A stretch of DNA of 64,000 bases from Loripinus fragilis (GCA_964019695.1 OZ026518.1:105992305-106056304), one strand, 5' to 3'. Positions 21,123 through 33,530 are shown, numbered from the stretch's first letter. Notes: a model not told the origin generated them from the sequence alone. A program made the numbers and translations.

Positions 21123-21439
21123 GAGGTAGTTCGATCATTCAACTGAACTTTAGTCCGGGTAAGTCTGGTTACCGTCACATGTTAAACATTTAATCGGCAG
21201 CCAATCACTGCCATCGAAACAAAAAACTGGTTTCTTAATTTTTAAGAGTTTGGCAAATGCGGAGAACCAGTATCGACCAAAGTAAAAGGTATGGTTGACC
21301 AGCAGGAACTGGACATGCGCAGACAAGGGCTAAACAGGAACAGGAAGATAGATAAGTGATCACGTGACACTAAACCAGAGTGAGTTTGATCAACTTTAGT
21401 CTAACCGCAGAACCTGCAGTTGAATGATCGAACTACCTC
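21123..21439. mobile_element. 317-bp MITE with 23-bp perfect TIRs
   Basis: Left end GAGGTAGTTCGATCATTCAA(CTG) at 21123-21145; exact complement at 21417-21439. Flanked by ATA on both sides (21120-21122, 21440-21442), a candidate 3-bp duplication. Second inner complementarity: AACTTTAGTC..GG / CAACTTTAGTCTAACC region. No ORF. Confidence 0.88.
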
Positions 21440-21540
21440 ATACACTCGAGGCTTGACTCGATTCTCGAATTGTGCCAGACTTTCCCGGACAATCCCGATC
21501 GTCTAACTGTAAGTGCTCTGTATCTCTAACTCAAGATGCT

Positions 21541-22075
21541 GTGGGTTGTGGAATTTCCTAGTCATACTCACTTGCTTTAAGTTTTCTATACTTTAGAAAA
21601 AGACATTTTAAGGTTTGAACCATCATACTCAGCAGCTTAGTGTGGTATATCTGACACTCTGTAAATATAGAGCGCCTAGAAAAGAAAACTCGGGTTTCCT
21701 CTTTAATTGCACGACTAAGATTCATTGACGACCCTGTCTTAAATATTTCATCGGTAGCTTGGTGTCTGATGCTTGTGTTTGGCTGGACTCTCCATATTTT
21801 ACTGATTGAGTTAATGCTTAAAGTCCCAGTCAACAATAGTTCAGTCATGTCGGGACTCCTCCCAGAGAGAGGGAGAGAGAAAAGAAAATGGGATAGAATA
21901 AAAGGCCCCCGACCCACATTTGCCTCATGTGAAGCAAATTTCACCCCGTCAACAAGCCGTATATGGCAGGGCCATCTCTCTGAAAGCTGCAACAGAGGGC
22001 GCACCACTCTACCACCCAAATAACCGTGGCTCAACTTGAGGTTTTCTTTAGTTAAGACTATTTGTTATGCATGAA
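21541..22075 (+). repeat. Family C copy, left part (interrupted)
   Basis: Contains CGGGTTTCCTCTTTAATTGC, CATCGGTAGCTTGGTGTCTG and GTGGCTCAACTTGAGGTTTT, matching 28380-28530. The family's continuation is found on the other side of the element at 22078-23136. Confidence 0.7.
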
Positions 22076-22077
22076 TA

Positions 22078-23136
22078 CAGTGAGCCACTTTAGTTACGCA
22101 CCACTTTTTCAGGGCCCTCATTTTTTGACAAAAATGCTGGAATCGATCATTCTCTATGATAAGTTATTTATTGACATTTTATCTGTTTGATAACATCGAA
22201 AAAAAATATTGGAATCACTCATGCGAATCGTTCTACTACTCAAAGGCAATTTTGACAAATTTAGAAAAATGCACGTGCAAGCGGAACGTCTATATTTTCT
22301 ATTTTTGTTTTGTGCTAGGCATTATCCATGGTGATCGTTGTGACAGAAAAACACCAAAAACAATATATTTATTCAAGTAAACCCCCCTTTTTTGGTCGTT
22401 GAATTTAGTAACGTCGTTACTTTTTGAAGAAATGCTCGTTTTAACGTCATATTAACGTCAGTTACAATAAGCAAACTGGGTTTTCTTCGCAAATTATTTT
22501 GTAATGAGTCACTTATTGAAATAGAACTATCAAAACACTAAAACATCTTATCATTGACACGTCGTATAGTCTTGGTAGTAGTGACGTCATCACTAACGTC
22601 AACACCTTGACGCTAATAAATCCATTATTTTTTTATGAAAATAAACGGCGGATACATGGTTGTTTAAAATACAATCATAAACGAAGTGTTTTTGTAACAA
22701 GTTTACTCAGAATCATACGAAATTTTAACTAACTTAAAAAAAAAGGTACTAAAACCGACTTTTTTCAAACCTTGGTCAGCTGGGAACCAAAATAGTAAAA
22801 CATTAAAAAAGACATGAAGTTAATAATCACATTCCAGTCTTAGATATTGCCAAGAATAAATCGGGTCTTATATCTGGCAAAGCAGAAATTCACCCCTAAA
22901 AAGTGCAATGTGATCTGAGTTTCATTCAAGATAATGTAATGTGAAATGGTGTTTTGAGGGTAGTGCACTTAAAAATCCATTTTCTCCTTAGTTTTTGATC
23001 TGATCACAATGAAATTTCAATGGGTTATGCAAATGTAAATGCGCTTTTCGTTGGTAGTCTCAGAATAAAAATATCACATTTCTTTTCCGAGTAATTTTAC
23101 ATTTTATTAGTGGTGCGTAACTAAAGTGGCTCACTG
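22078..23136. mobile_element. Nonautonomous Tc1/mariner-like element 2
   Basis: 1059 bp with 28-bp perfect inverted ends: CAGTGAGCCACTTTAGTTAC(GCACCACT) at 22078-22105, complement at 23109-23136. TA on both sides (22076-22077, 23137-23138). Interior is AT-rich without a transposase. It splits a family C copy, as comparison with 28500-28600 shows. Confidence 0.92.
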
Positions 23137-23138
23137 TA

Positions 23139-23321
23139 CTTTTCTTGGATTCATTATAGTTTGTTAATTTGTTTTAATTGTTTCTCTGTGATGAGGCATT
23201 GTATTAGTTAGGAAGCGTCCATGCTTGTTAAACCATAGGGTTAAGCTTTGGCACAAGTAAACTACATTAAAGCACCCGAGTGGTTTGACTTCAGCGTCTG
23301 TCCGTTCTAAGGCGGTACTTC

Positions 23322-23352
<31 letters not shown>

Positions 23353-23359
23353 CTTGTCG

Positions 23360-23412
<53 letters not shown>

Positions 23413-23640
23413 GATACATGGTTTATTGGTGCTCCCATTGTTTGTGGGGGTTTCGTGTTTGCACTTGTTTTATTTAGCAGTACTTAGTGTCTTTTCTAAT
23501 TTTATACTATCATCTCGCTGAGGAAAAATGGATGTTTTTTTCCTGATTTCTTGTGACTGTAAGGCCCTACTCACAGTATCGTGGATTTGTCTGCAGTGTG
23601 TGATTGTGTTATTGCCTGGTCATTCTCACTTTCTTTTTAA
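23139..23640 (+). repeat. Family C copy, right part
   Basis: Picks up at TTTGTTTTAATTGTTTCTCT...GAGGCATTGTATTAGTTAGG, continues through GTCTGTCCGTTCTAAGGCGG and ends near TGGTCATTCTCACTTTCTTT. The GTT microsatellite is inside it. Confidence 0.7.
23322..23413 (+). repeat. (GTT)n microsatellite
   Basis: About 30 units, one interruption (TTCTTGTCG at about 23351). It creates a poly-leucine reading frame that should not be taken as a gene. Confidence 0.97.
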
Positions 23641-24597
23641 TGAGTCTACTCACTAAATGGAACGGAAACTGCAATAGACTTTTCACAGAAGGCAGAACAG
23701 TACCCTTTGATCATTGTGACAAAGCCTACATATTTAGTCTTCCTGCAGATGAGCTGAGATTTTTAAACGCTATGTCGCATCATCTAGATATTCGGATGAT
23801 CTATTAAATACTGACAATGTACATTTAGATTGGAAAGTAAATCAAATCTACTTTTCAGAGCTTGATTGATAAAGTTGTTTAATCTCTGATACCTAGGCCC
23901 CATAAAACAAATACATATGGCAATTGAATGTCACAGTCACAGTTGAAAGCCCGCATATGATACCAAGCATAGTGGATCCAGAGGGGGACCCTCGCCCAAA
24001 CCCTTCCCCCATCCCATCCTGGAAATTCACGATTGGATCCGTGCATACAAAGTGATAAACCTTTGTATACTTATGTTGTATTCCATCTGGTTTGGTACAA
24101 TGAACCTGACAAAGGCAATGTGCTTCGACATTCCATCTGGGTCGTCACTGTTGTCCAAAGTATTCGTTTAGGGGTTTCTAGTATAGAAAGGGATCATACA
24201 TGACCAATGCATAACAAAACTGATACAATGAGCAGTTTCCCTCTCAAATACTCGCGTGAAATTAACTTGTAGCTTAGGGTTCACGGTCCCTACATAAACG
24301 CAATAATGTCTCTGATCGGGCTGGTTGGACGCCCCAGACTTGTCTGAGTCATCACTTGGTGTATGTGTCATTTTGTTGGTTTAGGCATGCGCAAGCTCAT
24401 AATGGCATATTTGCTCTTATACAGAGAGCACTGTTTAAACATTGCAGGAGACATAGCATCGCATCTCAATAGTAGGAACAAACTTGAGACAACGCTATTA
24501 GGAGTGTTGTTATCTTGCGTGTTCGTGTGTGTCTTGGTTTGTTTGCGAGCAAGTGTCTCTTCCTCTTGCTATTCAATCTGTGATTATTTCGTAATCA
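23641..24597. other. Intergenic, no feature seen
   Basis: No recognised repeat or coding motif. Confidence 0.55.
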
Positions 24598-24875
24598 TAC
24601 ATTTATCATATGAAGTTGTGTCTGGGAGTGAAATAGCGCCATGGAATAAATCGATAAACCACTAGTGGCCTACAGATTTCCGGGAAACGCTATGACATCC
24701 ATAACAACGTTACTTACATAATGACAAAAGTGCAACTTTCTTAACCAGAAATGAGACTCTAAAATAATCGTGATGTCATATGATAAATAGAATCTAGCTC
24801 GCCAAGCCTCGCATTTTATCACTTTTCCCCAATTCGTTTAATAAATTCAATAAAACATGAGTACTCATGTTAGAT
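24598..24875 (+). repeat. Interspersed family E, copy 1
   Basis: Matches the reverse complement of 63276-63617: TCTGGGAGTGAAATA.CGCCATG, AAACCACTAGTGG, GGGAAACG.TATGAC.TCC and CGTTTAATAAATTCAATAAA. No ORF. Confidence 0.8.
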
Positions 24876-25549
24876 CCTCTATGTATAATGATGTTTTATT
24901 TCTCCTATAATTAATGCCGACCATGAATGTTTTACTTTTGTTCAGCAAAATGTTTCATTTGCTTCCATTTCAGTGTCACTACTGTCCATACTTAGGCGGT
25001 GATGCTGTTTATTTCATTGTCAATGTTGCTCCGGTTATTTGTGTTGGTCCAGTTTTTTAAACAAATAAGTAACTGAACTGATTCTTCTTCCAGTAAAGTA
25101 CAGGTCCAACTCTATTGTCATACTTGAATTATGTACAAGGTCTTTGTGAGGCGCAAACTTGTGACCGTTAAAAGCAGTGCTGGTTTAAAACGTCGACATA
25201 GTTATGTGTATTAGTGCAGTGAAGACTTGCCAGACGCATTTTGAAGTCAATACTTGATACTGAAACAACTGTTCCTGATTTTTGAAAATGTATAGACTCC
25301 AAATACTGGTATCAACCTGCTGGCCATATAGTCACTGGCAATTTGAAATGTATTACTGATTCTAGAATTCAGTGTATAATCTTTTGATGGCTAAATAAAG
25401 GTTTCAATTGCTGATATTAGACTTCATTTAATGTCATGAAGAAATTGTCTTACAATAATTTTGTAATCACTGGTGCAAGCGAGAACATGTTGAATCTAAT
25501 GATTTGAATACTTGGAAACAAGATATGACCTGTTGACTGGTATTTGAAA
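24876..25549. other. Intergenic, no feature seen
   Basis: AT-rich; nothing recognised. Confidence 0.55.
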
Positions 25550-25882
25550 TGAAAAGGGTCTAGGGCGAAGGTTTGGCCAGTCTTTGGCTGTTGTCCGTTC
25601 TAAGGCGGTTGCTCTACTGATGTTTATTCAGTGTTGATTGTTGCTAGTATGGTTTATTGGGGTTTTGTGTTGGGAACTTCCTTTGTTTTGCAGTGCTTTG
25701 TGTCCTTTCTATTTTTGCAATCAACCTGCTGGGGAAGAGCGAGCTGGTTGCTTTACTTTTGGTGCGTTCTGAATGTCATGTCGCTGCTATCATTATTTGA
25801 CTCTTCCTCAGGGTGCCATGGGTTGGGGTGTAGTGAGTAATTGTGGCTTTCCCTGGTCATACTCACTTACTTTTTTTAAATA
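25550..25882 (+). repeat. Family C copy (right half)
   Basis: Reads GTTGTCCGTTCTAAGGCGGT, then GGTTTATTGGGGTTTTGTGT, GGGAAGAGCGAGCTGGTTGC and the right end CTGGTCATACTCACTTACTT. The best preserved right half in the window. Confidence 0.75.
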
Positions 25883-26530
25883 TTTAGTAGATACTGAAAC
25901 ATTATCAAACTTCTGTAACCTACATACCACGAACTTTAACTTTCTCTTTACATTTTGAGATGTTGAACCTGACAATATATCTGGTTTCCATGTCTTATAA
26001 TCAATCATACAGTTATTGCTTGCCAGTACATGACAGTTCTCCATTTCTTTTTTATGGAAACATATGATAGTTGCTATAACGATAAATGGATTTTTTTTAA
26101 AAACTAAGCATACTGTTTGGCAAGAAACTGCTGATTTAGCGTTTCGATACTGCCCCTCCCCACACACTTTATATACTCGAAACCCCTAAAGGGTTATTCT
26201 ATTTCCTTTTTCATGCATATCACCTGCGCTGTTGTATCACTTTAAGAACATGTACATAGTAATGTTCAATAATGTTTTAAAATTACTCACTATCTATCCA
26301 TGTCACCATACATATATGTCTATATCCATAACCCCTCCATCAGTGCGTTCTCTGGCGCAAACTATTTTGATTATCACAAATGCAACGGATACAGAAAAAA
26401 TCTTAGATATTTCAGCAATCGGAATAAGGCGCCTGTATTCTCCAATTGGCTTCTTGAAACTTGAAAAAAAACATATTGTTATATCTTTTCATGTAATTTA
26501 TTAAGTCATGATCGACCCCTTCAATTTTAG
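25883..26530. other. Intergenic, no feature seen
   Basis: AT-rich; nothing recognised. Confidence 0.55.
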
Positions 26531-27032
26531 AAAAGTAAGAAAGAGGGACAATATCAGGAATCGACACAGTCAAGCTCCACAACCGACCCAAGACACCATT
26601 GGGAAAGTGACAACATCACAACTAGACATCACAAACGAGAGCCAAAAGGTCAAATTTTCCCAGCAGGTGACCACAAGGCATCCATAAACGCACAAGAAAG
26701 CATAGCAAAAAGAAGACAGAAATAACATAAATGATCCACAACATAAGCACCGCTTTTGAATGGTCAGTAAAATATTTTACTGGAGGTTTTAAACCGGTTT
26801 CACGGCGCGCCTACCTCACCCTTAGTTCGGATGTGGATCAAGACACACAGATGCCTGGTTTGCACGAAAGACCTCTAACTTATCAATGCATCATCTCCCA
26901 AAGCATATAAATCAAGATATAAAAAGAAGATAAAGCAAGATAAGGACTCAACAGTAAACAGAACCGAACATCGGAGCAAAAGAAACCCAACAGGCAAACC
27001 CCGGCAGGTCAGACAACAGCCAAAGCACCAGG
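26531..27032 (+). repeat. Family D, copy 2
   Basis: Full-length copy with the conserved GGCGCGCCTACCTCACCCTT block after ACCGGTTTCAC and the right end CAGACAACAGCCAAAGCACC, shared with copy 1. Confidence 0.85.
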
Positions 27033-27138
27033 CAACTCCTTATGATTATTCAATTCTCAGGTTTCTGATTAAATAACCTCGATGCACCAATTTCATAGCT
27101 ACACCGTTTGATGCCAAATGAAGCTGTCTAATATTGGT

Positions 27139-27935
27139 AGTGCGGGGTCCAATTCTCAATTGTCACATAGAAAATGAGTTCGTAGTACTCAGCGTATAAC
27201 AGCAGATTTTTGCTGAAAATGGTTAGATAAAAGGTTATATTGTATACATTTGCATGTTGCCAAGGCTAAAGCAAGGGCAGTTACCCATGAGGCTGTCCAA
27301 ATGTATGACGTCACAAATATCAAAATCGCAGAAATTTATTCGAAAACTTTTTTTCAACCTTAATTTTACAGAGTGTTTTGTATATTATCAAACAATATCA
27401 ATGTATTTAAGAAATAAATTGTATGGGGTTATATTTAACAGCATTTAAAAAATGGAAAAAAAAACTTATCTACGGTGGATTAATAAGGTCATGAATGTTA
27501 AGGGTATATTTGTTTCTTATCAATTTCACGAAAGGGGGTTTATCAAATGTAATATTTTCCTTAGTAGTAAAGGAAACAAAATAAATTTTACACACATTTC
27601 AGTCGACTATATGGACAAGCAGCAATATAGAAAGTTAAATAAGACATACGGCTCCATTATTGCATAAAAGGGCAAAACGTATAACACCCATTTTCCACGA
27701 AAATGTCTGAGTTAAGTTTCATTGGCAGAAAACACGTTCAATAAAATGTTTCTGGTGATCACAAAGTCAGTAATAATGTTTTATAATGCCAATACTAATA
27801 TTATGAAAGCACAAACCTGCCATATTCATTATTGATCGTTGAAACTTATAATCAGAAGGCCGTAAAACATAAATTTATTTTGTTTCAAAATACTATGATT
27901 GTATTATTCTTAAGATAATTGAAGTTTTAAAAGAT
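27139..27935 (+). repeat. Left long arm of element 1
   Basis: Begins near GTGCGGGGTCC and aligns, with many substitutions and small indels, to the complement of 29150-29946. Confidence 0.75.
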
Positions 27936-28359
27936 GTTACGTATATTTTCATTAGCAACAACAATTAAACTGGTTATCTGTTAAAATGTCTTCTTATTTA
28001 ACATTCTATCAAACAATATGGGTACGAGACCGCCTCCTTATAGCAAACGTGAACTATATAAGAACTAAGAAATTTGCATGACGATTTCTCTGTCTTATAA
28101 TAAAATTCCTATTACATTTTTAATTCAGCTTTTTATGAGATTTTGGGTTGGGAGATCGTACTAAGTCGCTTAAAGCATCCAGACATCCTACTTATTTGCT
28201 GCAAATAATGAAGGCTTTGGTTGAAACCGATGAAGAAACAGAGTGGTAAAAATAAATAAGTAATTACAAAGGAATTTAGGTTTGATCAAAAACATAAATA
28301 AAACATTGTCAAAGTGACATACATCGCATGGATATCATGCGATGCTTGGTTGTACATGT

Positions 28360-28740
28360 AAACCTATCCTGGTTTTCTATGGTTTCCTCTTTAATTGCTT
28401 GGCAGTGGGTCAGGCCTCAGACTCAATGAAGAACTGACCTAAAACTTTCATCGAGGGGTTGGTGCCTGATGCTTTTCTTTGGCTGGGCCCATCGTGGCTC
28501 AACTAGAGTTTTTCGTTAGCTCTGACTATCTATGGGTCATTAGCCATTTTATTTTTATTTCTCTGTGATGATGCATTGCATAAGCTAGGGAACATGCACC
28601 CGAGCTAAACAATGTTTTTGTTTATCAACTGCATAATCTAGTGCGAAGATAAGGCGCCTGTAAAATAGATAATATGTAGTGGGTTTGGCTTCTGTCTGTT
28701 CTAAGGCGATGATTCTGTTCTTATTGATTCACTGGTTATA
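28360..28740 (+). repeat. Family C copy (left half)
   Basis: Runs from GGTTTCCTCTTTAATTGCTT through CTCTGTGATGATGCATTGCA to CTGTTCTAAGGCGATGATTC. It shows the uninterrupted order that is split at 22078-23136. Confidence 0.75.
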
Positions 28741-28753
28741 TGTGCGAGTTGCC

Positions 28754-29112
28754 ATGGAATCATCACATAGTGTAGAACCAGAGATATATTTTTCTCCTGC
28801 CAAGAAGACGAGGTATGAACAGTATAGTTCTGAACTTTGTGTGTTCTCTCACAAAAGTGAAAGTGTAGATAGCCTTTGGAGGGGAACTATCAAAGGTTTA
28901 TGTCGTGTGAAATAGTCTGTAAGCTGAGATTTGAAAATGATTCACGCGATTATGGTTCTAATGATATAGAGCAGATATTGCAAGCATTGGTCAAGAAGAA
29001 ATGTAAATGGCACAGGCAGTGTTATCAATACTTCACAAATCAGAACAAACTTGAAAGATTGTTATCAAACCAACCAATAGAACGGGTATCAGAAACAGAA
29101 TCAGAAGTTTAG
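28754..29112 (+). pseudogene. Decayed N-terminal fragment of a large uncharacterised (likely transposon-encoded) protein
   Basis: ATG at 28754 in a good context (GCCATGG) opens 53 codons that stop at 28913-28915; the adjoining frame continues from about 28876 to the stop at 29110-29112. The join needs a one-base shift. Visible: an acidic/basic start with PAKKTR, one Cys in ELCVF, then KKCKWHRQCYQYF with Cys and His positioned as in the N-terminal zinc-like module of large uncharacterised proteins I recall from mollusc and cnidarian genomes. It lies in the core of the long-arm element. The family link is from memory of motif style, so it is tentative. It could instead be a short host exon. Confidence 0.45.
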
Positions 29113-29149
29113 GGAGCTTTTAAATTGCAGGATAAATGCGTATTCAGTG

Positions 29150-29946
29150 GAAAACACCCTACAAACCATTTCTTTTAAGTATAACACAATCATTTTATTC
29201 GAAACAAAATTATTTTATGACATTCTAATTATAAGTAACAACATATAGTTATGAATATCGCGTGAAAAGTGCATGTTGGTGCTTCCATAGCATTAGTACT
29301 GATTTCATGAAACCTTATTACTGACATTGTGATCTGCAGAAACATTTAACAGATTTTTTGTCTCTTATTGTAACTTAACTGAGCAAATTTACGTGAAATA
29401 TACGTATTATATTCTTTGCCGTATTATGTAATAATAACAAATCATTTTAAAAAGATTTTTTGCACACTAAGTGCGCATATAATAGACTAAAATATGTGTA
29501 AAAATTGTTTTGTTCCCATCACTAGTAAGGAAATTAATACATTCGATACACCCCCTTTTTTTACAAACTATATAAGAAACTTATTTACCCATACTTATTC
29601 ATGACCATAATAATCCATCGTTGATAAGTGTATCGATTTTTTAAATACTGTCAAAATAACACTACATAATTTTATAATAGAAATGCATTAACTTTGTTTG
29701 AAAATATACAAAAAAAATCTGAGAAATTTAAGTTGAAATGAGGCTTTCAGAATGAATTGCTGTAATTTTGATATTTGTGACGTCATACTTTGAAGCTGCC
29801 TAGCGAGTTACTGAACTTGATTTAATCTTGGCAACATGCAAATTTATTAAATATAGTCATATATATAATCATTTCTACCAAAAATCAGCTGTTATACGCT
29901 GAGTACTACGAGACCATATTTTTGCATGCTTTGACCCCACACTGTG
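29150..29946 (-). repeat. Right long arm of element 1
   Basis: Reverse complement of the left arm, ending near GACCCCACACTGTGG. Confidence 0.75.
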
Positions 29947-30679
29947 GACTATAAATTGTAGTATTATATATATGTTTGCTGTTTGTATCCTTACGGGTTT
30001 ATTAAGGCTACTGATATTTGACATATAATCTGTTCTGTTCTGTTGTAATTGAGAAGCTAATTGTAATCAAATGAGACATTATGGGAAAACATAAGAGACA
30101 TCTTACATGAAAATTAATATTGTTTTTGCTTCCTTCCCCAAAGATGCATGCGCATATATCCTATTGTGAAACACTTGTACGTCTAGTATAGTGTTTGGTT
30201 TAAGGTTCTGGTGAGACTGCTTGAATATGCAGGCTCGCATCAGTGGTCGCCTGACACCTAATTGAAAAGTAACATTTTCATATGCACTTGCCTTAAAAGG
30301 TTATTGACCACACGCACGTTCATGACCCGGAAATTCTTGTCTTCTGTAATTAGAGTTGCTACACTAACAGGGAACGAGGACAACCAATAATATCTGACAC
30401 TGGTTAATATCATTGCAAATCGGTCTGTATTTCTGTAGAATTTATGATTTTTTTGCACTTTTGATTATTTTCTAAATTATTAATGGTACTGCGAGGTTGC
30501 TTACATGTATATACACAGGTGTTTAATGAGTAAGCTTGGTCCAGTGTTGTAGTTGGTACTTTTTCTCGGGACATGGAACTTATGCGATGCTTGATACGTC
30601 TTAATATGTATTGATACCCTTGTGACAATCATCAAATGTAATAATGTCGAATTCCATGGAGCACTCGTTCTCCCTTTAA
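29947..30679. other. Intergenic, no feature seen
   Basis: AT-rich; an isolated GGTTCTGGTGAGACTGC near 30205 echoes the palindrome arm at 18032. Otherwise nothing. Confidence 0.5.
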
Positions 30680-30885
30680 CCCTTTATGCGCCAATCACGA
30701 CTGCAGCAGACGACAATTTTTTGACACCTTTCCTAATTTTCAAAAAAGGTTAAGTGTGATATTTCATGAGAATTGTCTGCCAGAAGACAATTCTCATGAA
30801 ATATCGTGCCTTATTTGTTATTTTTGAAAAAACAGCAAATTTTAAAATGTCGTCTGCTGCAAATTGTAGGTGGCGCTTTAAGGGG
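30680..30885. mobile_element. 206-bp piggyBac-like MITE, copy 1
   Basis: Ends CCCTTTATGCGCCAATCACG and ...GTGGCGCTTTAAGGGG, flanked on both sides by TTAA (30676-30679, 30886-30889). The interior folds on ATGAGAATTGTCTGCCAGAAGACAATTCTCAT. TTAA targets with CCC/GGG ends are the piggyBac signature. Confidence 0.9.
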
Positions 30886-32127
30886 TTAAAGTAAGTAGTT
30901 CAATATGAAGGTATGTAGGTAGGTATGGCAAGAGGGGAGGAGTAGGAAGGCAGGCAGGCAGCTTGAGATTAGTACAACAGCTAGGTATCAGTCAAACCAT
31001 CTCCGCAGCAGATCGGGTGCACATTATACACATCTTTAGTGGACAATATTTAAGAAATCAGTCCGTGCTACCAAAATATATTTGAATCGAGCACCGACAG
31101 ATCTTTTTGAAAAAGAGGGAGCTTGCAAGAAAAACAACAACATAATTCATCGGATATTTGTCTATTATCGTTGTTTGCGGCATGTGTTATATTAAATCCT
31201 TTAATCAATTATTTTTATATCTGGAGATTTTGTACTATGGCGTGGCTCTTATAGCCAGGACTACCACCTAGCACTATATAAATGATAATATAAATAATAG
31301 GACCTTATTCACCCTTATTCTTGAAAGTAGATGTAAATTGCATCTGAAACTCTGCCTCACATTGCTTTCGTGCATTCATGTTTCAATTTTATGAGGGCGC
31401 TTCTGGTTCGACTGAATAGTGAATATCCATGTCTTAATTATATTTTCCAAGAAAGGCTAACCATTGGTTTTACCAGATCTGGAACGGAATCATTCAAACA
31501 TCCATAGCACGGACATGCGCAGACCCAGAAAGTTTTATCAGAGGGGTCCAATTGCAACTTTTTATTTTATTTTTTATTATGTTTTTAGTTAATTGGGGGA
31601 GAAAGGACCGAATAACCGCTAAAAGGCTGGCGGGCCGATAATGGTCCAACACTGATTGCTGGCTTGGTAGCTTTGTGATTTTCCAGAGGATCTGGACCAG
31701 TATTGCTAAGGAACCTGATATCTTTGTCAATTTCAGAAGGGGTTCGAACCCCCTGTCACTCCTTCTGAATCCGCGCATGACGGAGTAGCTATATCATGGT
31801 CTACAAACCAGACATGTACATATACATGTATTCATTAATGGGCCTGCCCATGATATTTTAGTTCTAATCGCATATACACAAAAGCCTCCTTTTGACTTCC
31901 ATGCTGACGTCTCCATCGGGAGTAGAGATCTAAATTTTGTGCTGAACCATCATCTATATTCATTCTTTCTGCATACATCAGCAACGACTCTAATGAGACT
32001 GTGCAACTGTGAGACATGTCTGAGCATTGGTTGCTTGCCGATGCAATTTGTACTGAAGCGGAATGGCTCAGTTGCAAAGTGTTTGACTTGGGATCTTGAG
32101 ACTCAGCACATAAACTGAGTCTGTTCA
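30886..32127. other. Intergenic; GGTA/GGCA-rich spot
   Basis: A short simple repeat (AGGTAGGTATGG, GGCAGGCAGGCAGC) lies at 30910-30962. The rest, including minus-strand open frames at 31494-31778 and 31835-32332, shows no motif; the latter overlaps a family D copy. Confidence 0.5.
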
Positions 32128-32290
32128 TTGCTGCCTTGTGGTCACCTGAAGGGAAAGGGCTTGGCTCTTGTTTGTGCTGTTTACTGTGATCTTGTTCCTT
32201 TCCTATTTGGTATCCTGAGACAGGTGTGGTACTTGATTGTATCGATTCCTGATATTTGCTGTCTTTCTTACTTTGCGACTTTATGCTAGA
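32128..32290 (-). repeat. Family D, partial copy, reverse
   Basis: Minus strand reads AGAAAGACAGCAAATATCAG...ATCGATACAATCAAGTACC, CTCAGGATACCA and the AGGTGACCACAAGGC block. Diverged and truncated. Confidence 0.7.
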
Positions 32291-32324
32291 CTGGGGATAT
32301 TGAGTTGTTATTTCGAGACTCACA

Positions 32325-32445
32325 TGAGTCACTATGATGTGTCCTTGAGCAAGACACTTTTATCCTCTGCTTATTACTGGTTAAACCCAGAAAGACAGAA
32401 AACGTCCCGACATAACTGGAAATATATTGACTAGGACGCAAAGCA
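32325..32445 (+). repeat. SINE-like fragment
   Basis: Contains GTGTCCTTGAGCAAGACACT, the conserved block of a widespread invertebrate tRNA-derived SINE type, also seen in reverse at 51085-51202. No tRNA head is visible here. Confidence 0.5.
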
Positions 32446-32568
32446 CCAACACAAACTCACACAAGCACACAAACTTTCATATATAAATGCACTTACCCAA
32501 AATATAATTTTTCAAGCGTTATTTTCACATTTCTTCAGTTTGTCTGATGACTAAGAATGTTGTTACTA

Positions 32569-32760
32569 CAGTAAAACCAGTCATAAACGGCCACTCAAAA
32601 AAAGACAAAACAAAGATCTTAATGACAAATGGTAGCTTAATGAAGGTCAAAGGTATTGCAGAATGCTCCCCTTAGAGCATTCTGCAATACTTTTGACCTG
32701 CATTTAGCAATAATTGGTCTTGAACTTTTTGGGAGTGACCGTTTTAGACAGGTTTTACTG
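32569..32760. mobile_element. Hairpin MITE family A, copy 3
   Basis: 192 bp, ends CAGTAAAACCAGTCATAAAC and ...GTTTTAGACAGGTTTTACTG, TA on both sides (32567-32568, 32761-32762). Long near-perfect internal arms around GAGCATTCTGCAATAC. Confidence 0.9.
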
Positions 32761-33090
32761 TATATTGATTATCGAAGGTGATAGACAAGGTTTAATAAAC
32801 TTGTCAACACTGGTCTTTTCTTAAGAACATAATGTACAACAAAGCAATTATAAGTGGCTCTTTATCCTGTTTATTAATTCTGCAAGCAGTTATTCTCAGA
32901 TATCTCCTCTCATGGAGTTTGAAAATCACTTTACTGTAAAACAAAACATCAGAGTGTGTCAACTTAAAGTAGCTTTAAGCTATTTGCTCAAATTGAAATC
33001 GTGTAAGACGCTGTGGCCTTGTACTGTTAAAATATAAGCGTAAATTTACACCAAAGAAGTGGCAACTGAACTATCGCCGGTTGTGTTGTA

Positions 33091-33530
33091 AAGTTAGAAA
33101 GAGGGCAAAGATCAGGAATCGATACAATCAAGCACCACCACACCTGACCCAGGTTACCAATGGGAAAGTGACAACTTTATCATTAGACATCACAAACGAA
33201 AGCGAAGAGGTCAGCCCTTTCCCAGCAGGTGACCACAAGGCATTAATAAACAATCGCACATGAAAGCATGACAAAAACAAAACAGAAATAACATAAATGA
33301 TCCACAAAAGAAACACCGCCTTGGAACGGTCAGTAGAAATATTTTACAGGAGGACTTAAACCGGTTTCATTGAATGCCAATCCACCCTTAGTTAAGATGT
33401 GGATCAAGACGCATAGATGTTTGTTTTGCATGAAAGACCCCCAACTTATCCATTCAACATCTCCTAGAACATACAAATCAAGAAGTAAAAAAGGAGATAA
33501 AGCAAAGACAAGGACTCAACAATATACAAA
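33091..33530 (+). repeat. Family D, copy 3
   Basis: Well-preserved copy from AGAAAGAGGGCAAAGATCAG to AGATAAAGCAAAGACAAGGA; the GGCGCGCC block is replaced by AATGCCAATCC. Confidence 0.8.

Larger units (their letters stand above)
27139..29946. mobile_element. Long-inverted-arm element 1 (2.8 kb)
   Basis: Two arms of roughly 800 bp, 27139-27935 and 29150-29946, face each other. Shared strings include TCGTAGTACTCAGCGTATAA, TTTGCATGTTGCCAAG and TATGACGTCACAAATATCAA. The core (27936-29149) holds a family C insertion and a decayed coding fragment (28754-29112). It may be one transposon with very long terminal inverted repeats, or two opposed copies of a repeat. No target duplication was recognised because the outer limits are diverged. 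Confidence 0.7.

Noticed and set aside
23285..23521. Poly-leucine open frame that looks like a signal or membrane protein
   Set aside because: It is translation of the (GTT)n microsatellite.
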